64,000 nucleotides of DNA, taken from NCBI GenBank assembly GCA_014075215.1, contig CP046177.1:1984501-2048500 (forward strand), given 5' to 3'. Shown piece after piece: positions 59,661 through 64,000 of the stretch; position 1 is the first letter of the stretch; each line of letters begins with the position of its first letter. The notes beneath the pieces were generated by a model. It worked only from the letters and a program-made list of their open reading frames with translations. It was not told where the DNA came from and did no database searches. This DNA is from Flavobacteriaceae bacterium (GTDB lineage Bacteria; Bacteroidota; Bacteroidia; Flavobacteriales; Flavobacteriaceae). The position numbers were made by a program, and so were the translations under genes.

Positions 59661-60701
59661 AGCTAAGTTCTAATAAATATATGTATTATCTTTGATAAAA
59701 ACAGATTATATGATTCCATCAGATTTTAGAGATTATTTCACAAACAGTTCTACAGCTACTCAGCAAGAGATTGTGTCGTCTTTACTATCACTGTCTTTGC
59801 AAGGGAGTGCTGTTAAAGATGATAAACAGGATAAAGCTATTACCTGTCCACATTGTACAAAGAAACGTATTCGAGCCAATGGTAAACTCAAAGGTGTTCA
59901 GCGTTATTTTTGTAATGATTGTAAGAAGAACTTTAGTGAGACTACAGGCAAGTTTTGGTATGGTATAAAGAAGAAAGACAAATTAAGCAAGTATCTATAC
60001 TGCCTATTGTCTGGCTATAGTATTAGGAAAAGTGCCAAAGAAACAGGGATATCCATTCAAACCTCTTTTGATTGGCGACACAAATTACTCACCTCATTTT
60101 CTAGTGTTTCAGTAGAAGAATTTCAAGGTATTGTTGAGAGTGACGATTTGTTCTTCGCTTATTCAGAAAAAGGAAATCGTCATTTAGATAGAAAACCAAG
60201 ACAACGCGGTGAGAAAGCAAGCAAAGCGGGCATAAGCAATGAAAAAGTAGCCGTAATTGCTACTTGCGATAGATCTGGAAACAAAGACTTTAAAGTAGCA
60301 ACCAGAGGTCGTATAAGTAAAAAGGACTTAGATAAAGTACTCAAAGGAAAGCTCAACAAAGTAGAGGTCATCTGTAGTGATAGTCATAGAAGTTATGGTG
60401 CTTTTGCAAAAGCAAATACACTTAATCATAAAAAGTTTAACGCCTCAAAAGGACAGCGAACTATAGATAAAGTGTACCACGTACAAAATGTTAATAATAT
60501 GGATATGCGATTGAGAAAATTTATGGAGTCTTTCAATGGTGTTGCAACAAAGTACCTTCAAAATTACTTGAACTGGTTCTTGGTTCTTGAAAAAATTAAG
60601 AATTCCACTAGCAAAATGACCGTTGTTACTGCTATTGCTTCAAATAGCGTATGGTATGAATATAAACAACAACTATTTAATATGTTAATTAGAACTTAGC
60701 C
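59661..60701 (+). mobile_element. IS1595-family (ISXO2-like) element
   Basis: Inverted ends agctaagttctaat (59661-59674) and attagaacttagcc (60688-60701) bracket one transposase gene. The ~1.04-kb size fits the family. A target duplication could not be resolved. It has removed the 5' part of the RM gene at 60703. Confidence 0.75.
59710..60699 (+). CDS. IS1595-family transposase
   Basis: A 329-aa protein: an N-terminal zinc ribbon (ITCPHCTKKRIRANGKLKG, then YFCNDCKKNFS), an HTH around GYSIRKSAKETGISIQTSFD, and an ISXO2-like DDE domain starting VEEFQGIVESDDLFFAYSEK with a second Asp in EVICSDSHRSYGAF. The frame opens at a TTG (59692), but the ATG at 59710 is preferred. Intact, probably active. 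Confidence 0.9.
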   Translation: MIPSDFRDYFTNSSTATQQEIVSSLLSLSLQGSAVKDDKQDKAITCPHCTKKRIRANGKLKGVQRYFCNDCKKNFSETTGKFWYGIKKKDKLSKYLYCLLSGYSIRKSAKETGISIQTSFDWRHKLLTSFSSVSVEEFQGIVESDDLFFAYSEKGNRHLDRKPRQRGEKASKAGISNEKVAVIATCDRSGNKDFKVATRGRISKKDLDKVLKGKLNKVEVICSDSHRSYGAFAKANTLNHKKFNASKGQRTIDKVYHVQNVNNMDMRLRKFMESFNGVATKYLQNYLNWFLVLEKIKNSTSKMTVVTAIASNSVWYEYKQQLFNMLIRT

Positions 60702-60702
60702 A

Positions 60703-60984
60703 TAATTTATAGAACCATTACCTTTTCCAAAGGAAAATTTCAATTCGAATGTCGAATTAGTAACTGAGATTTCAGTTTTAGCACAAACTATTCAGCAAAC
60801 ACAAGAGCAATACAAGCACTCTTCTCCTCGCCAAAAGACAATATTGAAAGCTAGTCTAAGTGAGTGTTGGACAAATCTTGATAGCAAAGTTTATCAACTT
60901 TATGATTTAACTGCTGACCAAATTTCCTTTTTCAACGAAAGAGGGAGAAATATTAACCGCCTAGAAATACTTGATAGATTATGA
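60703..60984 (+). pseudogene. C-terminal remnant of a type IIG/N6-methylase RM gene
   Basis: The frame is open from the IS1595 end to TGA at 60982 and reads FIEPLPFPKEN ... YQLYDLTADQISFFNERGRN ... LEILDRL. This kind of ending (LY-x-L-T-x-x-[QE]-I-x-x-[FIV]) is typical of Eco57I-like or type IIG enzymes after the recognition domain. The 5' part was removed by or lost upstream of IS1595. Its stop overlaps the next start (ATGA), showing the two genes were one operon. Confidence 0.6.
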
Positions 60985-62654
60985 TTAGTAAAGACATATC
61001 TAACTTTCTAAATGAACTTTCTGATGATTTATTAATTGTCAATAAGCTTATTGTTGGTGCATACCTTCAATTCAACAAAATAAAGGTAAATAACAATAAA
61101 TTAATCATTTCTTGCATTGAAGGTAATGATGTAAAAACCATTAATACATTTATCAAACTAATAGAGTTAAAAAATGGGAAATTCGATTTTGAAGATGTTA
61201 TTCACTTATTCGAAACGAGTATTCCTTCAAAAGATATTTCTGTAAATGGAGCTGTTTACACACCAAATTATATAAAAGATTACATAGTTCAAGAGACGCC
61301 ATTAAAAATAGAAGATTCAGATTTACCAACTATTAAAGTGTCAGACATTGCTTGCGGAACGGGAGCTTTTTTATATACTGTAGCCCAAGAAATAAAGGGA
61401 AAAACTAACAGAAGTTACTTTGATGTTTTTAAACAAAATATTTATGGTCTTGACATCTCTGATTATACAATTACAAGAGCAAAAATTTTATTATCCCTTT
61501 TAGCAATCTCAAACGGAGAAGATGAAAAGGAATTTGAATTTAATTTGTTAGTTGGTAATGCCTTAAATTTCGATTGGAATAATCAAATAAATCAATTCAA
61601 AGGTTTCGATATAGTTATTGGCAATCCTCCTTATGTAAGAGCTAAAAATTTAAGCGAAGAAACTAAATCACTTTTATCAAATTGGGAAGTTACAAAAACT
61701 GGTAATCCTGATTTATATATTCCATTTTTTGAAATAGGTCTTAAATATCTAAAACCAAATGGAATTCTTGGGTATATAACCGTTAGCACTTTCAAGAGAA
61801 GTGTAAATGCTAGAAATCTTAGAGAATACTTTAAAACGAATCTATTTGATTTGAAAATTCTAGATTTTGGCAGTTCACAAGTATTTGCAAACAAGTCAAC
61901 TTATACCTGTATTGTATTTATCGAAAAGCGAAAATCCAAAGAGGTTAAATATCAAAAAACAACAGCTAAGGATTTTTTGAATAAAAAAATTGTAGATTTT
62001 ACTCATATCAATTACAATCTATTAAACACCAAAAAAGGTTGGATTTTAAATAAACCTGACGTTTTAGAAAATATTAATAAAATTGAAAATATTGGGATTC
62101 CATTAGGCGATAAATTCCCAATAAGAAATGGTTTAGCGACTTTAAGTAATGATATTTTCATATTTAAACCAATCAATGAAGATGAAAATTATTTCTATCA
62201 TCAGAATGGAAAATTGCACAAAATAGAAAAAGGAATTTGTAGAGATATTATAAAACCAAACAGACTTAAAACTGAATCGGAAATTCCCACATTGAAAGAA
62301 CAAATAATTTTCCCGTACTACCAAATGAATGCTCAAGCCAATCTTTTTGACTATAAACCAAATAAGAAAATTGCTTTTGAGGAAGACTACTTTAAGGCTA
62401 ATTTCCCAAACGCATATAAATATTTAGAAGGAAACAAGGCTCAACTATTGAATAGAGATAAAGGAAAAAACACAAAATACAAATGGTTTGAGTTTGGAAG
62501 AACCCAAGCATTGAATGATTTTGGGAAAAAGTTGTTATTTCCTTATATGGCTGGACAGCCTTACTTTGTTTATACCGACCAAGATGACTTATTGCTTTAT
62601 GCAGGTTATGCAGTTTACTTTGATTCAAAATGGGAACGGAAACTTACAATTTAG
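60981..62654 (+). CDS. Eco57I/TaqI-like N6-adenine DNA methylase, probably 3'-truncated
   Basis: A 557-aa protein. The gamma-class methylase has GAVYTPNYIKDYIV, motif I VSDIACGTGAFLYTVAQ near residue 120, and motif IV DIVIGNPPYVRAKNLS near residue 215, followed by a TaqI-like recognition region (LGDKFPIRNGLATLSNDIFI). It ends abruptly at AGYAVYFDSKWERKLTI; relatives usually continue for some 70-90 residues with a conserved tail, so the 3' end was probably lost. It is coupled by ATGA to the remnant at 60703. The pair was likely a complete RM system once. Confidence 0.72.
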   Translation: MISKDISNFLNELSDDLLIVNKLIVGAYLQFNKIKVNNNKLIISCIEGNDVKTINTFIKLIELKNGKFDFEDVIHLFETSIPSKDISVNGAVYTPNYIKDYIVQETPLKIEDSDLPTIKVSDIACGTGAFLYTVAQEIKGKTNRSYFDVFKQNIYGLDISDYTITRAKILLSLLAISNGEDEKEFEFNLLVGNALNFDWNNQINQFKGFDIVIGNPPYVRAKNLSEETKSLLSNWEVTKTGNPDLYIPFFEIGLKYLKPNGILGYITVSTFKRSVNARNLREYFKTNLFDLKILDFGSSQVFANKSTYTCIVFIEKRKSKEVKYQKTTAKDFLNKKIVDFTHINYNLLNTKKGWILNKPDVLENINKIENIGIPLGDKFPIRNGLATLSNDIFIFKPINEDENYFYHQNGKLHKIEKGICRDIIKPNRLKTESEIPTLKEQIIFPYYQMNAQANLFDYKPNKKIAFEEDYFKANFPNAYKYLEGNKAQLLNRDKGKNTKYKWFEFGRTQALNDFGKKLLFPYMAGQPYFVYTDQDDLLLYAGYAVYFDSKWERKLTI

Positions 62655-62787
62655 ACACTTTTAAATTTTCCTTTAAACATTACAAAACCTCAATAAAAAC
62701 AACACAATACCTTTATTTAAAGGCGTAAATTCAGTTACAAAAAAATTGTATAATATTTAATAGTGTTGCAAAATTGATGTCTAAATG

Positions 62788-62817
62788 TTGTCTAAACTAT
62801 TATTTTGACTATTTTTG
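62788..62817 (+). promoter_or_regulatory. Bacteroidota-type promoter (TTG-N19-TATTTTTG) of the recombinase gene
   Basis: TTG at 62788-62790 and TATTTTTG at 62810-62817 are 19 bp apart, a full match to the -33/-7 consensus (TTG, TAnnTTTG). The ATG follows at 62840. Confidence 0.65.
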
Positions 62818-62839
62818 AAGTGTTCAAAATGTTTAAAAT

Positions 62840-64000
62840 ATGGCATCAATTAAATTATCTATTCAAAGTAAATCTGATAATGCACAAATTTATTTAAGGC
62901 TCTCAATCCGAAGAGGTTTTTATCTAAAACGAAAAATAGGCTTATCAATTAACTCAAAAGATTGGAGTTCTGCAACTGGACTACCAAAGCAAAACAATCC
63001 TACAAACAAAAACCTTACTACAAAACTAAAAGACCTATCAAATAACATACTTCAAAACCTCAACGATGTAAATAGCAAAGGCGAAGAAATTGATGGCGAC
63101 TGGTTAAGTTATCGTATTGACTTATATTTTAACCGAGTTCAAGAAATCGGAAAACAAAGTGATTATTTGTTAGATAGTTTACAAAAAATCATAGACACTG
63201 CACCAACTCGAAAAAATGGAAAAGGCGGTATTGGACTATCTAAAAGCCGTGTCAATGGATTTAATGGACTGAAAAGCACTTTAGAAACGTATCAAAAAGC
63301 AAAAAAGGTTAAACTAAAAGTAAAGGACATTAATTTAAAATTCGTGAATGATTTTACGGAATTTATGCAAGGTCTTAAATACGCAAACGGCAATACCCAA
63401 AAGAAAATTTCAGATATTAAAACCGTTTGTTTAGATGCTCAAGTAAATGGTGTTGAAACCAGTCCGCAATTACTAAAGGTTACAGGAATAAAAACCCAAA
63501 ACGATTACATCATTTATTTAACGGAAACTGAACTTGAACAAATAGAACAAACCGAATTTAAACGTGAAGCATTGATTAATGCTAAAAAATGGTTGTTATT
63601 AGGTTCGTTGGTAGGTCAAAGAGGTAATGATTTGCTCGACCTTGACAACAGCAACATAACGCACAAAAGAGGTTTAAAACTCATAGAGTTAACCCAAAAG
63701 AAAGGAAACAAAAAGGTTTTTATTCCATTTTCGACAAAAATGGAAATCCTTTTAAATGACGACTTTCCCTATAAAATAAGTATTCAAAAATTCAACAAGC
63801 ACTTAAAAGATGTTTGCAAAATTGCTGAAATAAACACTATTACTAAAGGTTACAAACACGATAATAAAATTAAACGCAAGGTTTTAGGCGAATATGAAAA
63901 GTGGGAATTAATAACATCACACGATTTAAGACGAACATTTGCTACTAATAATTATGGCGAAATGCCAACGCCATTAATTATGAGCATCACAGGACACGCA
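62840..64000 (+). CDS. Tyrosine recombinase with N-terminal arm-binding domain, cut by window edge
   Basis: At least 387 residues. The N-terminus (SIKLSIQSKSDNAQIYLRL, RKIGLSINSKDW) is the arm-DNA-binding domain of Bacteroidota mobile-element integrases; a SAM-like core-binding domain follows (about 95-220). The catalytic domain shows Arg I in LLLGSLVGQRGNDLLDL near residue 260, the beta-hairpin Lys region (LTQKKGNKKVFIPF), and SHDLRRTFATNNYG (H-x-x-R) near residue 360. The window ends at ITGHA, before the nucleophilic Tyr. It lacks IntI features and is more like an ICE or island integrase. It follows the truncated methylase gene by 185 bp. Confidence 0.88.
   Translation, partial: MASIKLSIQSKSDNAQIYLRLSIRRGFYLKRKIGLSINSKDWSSATGLPKQNNPTNKNLTTKLKDLSNNILQNLNDVNSKGEEIDGDWLSYRIDLYFNRVQEIGKQSDYLLDSLQKIIDTAPTRKNGKGGIGLSKSRVNGFNGLKSTLETYQKAKKVKLKVKDINLKFVNDFTEFMQGLKYANGNTQKKISDIKTVCLDAQVNGVETSPQLLKVTGIKTQNDYIIYLTETELEQIEQTEFKREALINAKKWLLLGSLVGQRGNDLLDLDNSNITHKRGLKLIELTQKKGNKKVFIPFSTKMEILLNDDFPYKISIQKFNKHLKDVCKIAEINTITKGYKHDNKIKRKVLGEYEKWELITSHDLRRTFATNNYGEMPTPLIMSITGHA

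Noticed and set aside
62840..64000. Integron integrase IntI
   Set aside because: The visible protein has an arm-binding domain and is longer than IntI; it groups by layout with Bacteroidota island integrases.

Overview
The window comes from a low-GC Bacteroidota chromosome, most likely a marine or aquatic Flavobacteriaceae-type bacterium. Supporting signs are the TAnnTTTG-type -7 promoter elements, several lipoproteins, GLPGLI and TonB-type outer-membrane proteins, a short LeuA, and Bacteroidota-style transposases and tyrosine recombinase.

Region 1 (1-21,350) is mostly core genome. After the tail of a putative lipoprotein gene with its small membrane partner (1-601) and a 157-bp MITE-like inverted repeat come an aminopeptidase P family gene, the thrABC operon on the minus strand, a Bacteroidota helical-repeat protein of unknown function, and one long plus-strand branched-chain amino acid block (leuA-leuC-leuD-leuB, ilvD-ilvB-ilvN-ilvC-ilvA). 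ThrABC makes threonine, IlvA deaminates it to 2-oxobutyrate, and IlvBN/C/D plus LeuABCD complete isoleucine, valine and leucine synthesis. A DUF4920-type lipoprotein closes the core segment.

Region 2 (21,450-59,650) is an accessory island that looks like a large gene-cassette array. A KilA-N pseudogene and IS3-family copy 1 mark its left edge. From 23,760 to 59,645 there are about 14 copies (some degenerate or broken) of a 65-135 bp imperfect inverted repeat. Its tips resemble integron attC core sites (GCCTAAC ... GTTAGGC), and one arm nearly always has a 4-nt spacer while the other has about 7 nt. One repeat follows the 3' end of each gene or small operon, and the polarity of the repeat follows the polarity of the genes. 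The first three repeats and their genes point left; after IS copy 2 everything points right except two methyltransferase genes. In three cassettes the gene's last codons and stop codon lie inside the repeat.

The cassette cargo is conflict-related. It includes a Tae4-like amidase on a lipoprotein with a Tai4-like partner, a HindIII-like restriction-modification (RM) system, a GNAT protein with a tiny partner, an ApaLI-like RM system, a bacteriocin-like peptide with an eroded C39 ABC exporter, a small secreted protein with GLPGLI and TonB-type proteins, a VapBC-type pair, two single-chain type IIG RM enzymes, a BfiI/NgoFVII-like RM system with two methyltransferases, a DUF262/DUF1524 (GmrSD-like) type IV enzyme, and a lipoprotein/two-TM pair that is a paralogue of the pair at the left edge. 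Four nearly identical 1,309-bp IS3-family copies interrupt the array. Only copy 3 has a matching target duplication; the other three have mismatched flanks, as expected if they mediated rearrangements.

Region 3 (59,660-64,000) holds an IS1595-family element that truncates a further RM gene, an Eco57I/TaqI-like methylase that is also truncated, and the start of an arm-domain tyrosine recombinase with a strong Bacteroidota promoter, cut by the window edge. No rRNA, tRNA or CRISPR array was seen. The most noteworthy object is the polar, attC-like repeat array carrying defence and toxin cassettes without a recognisable IntI in view.
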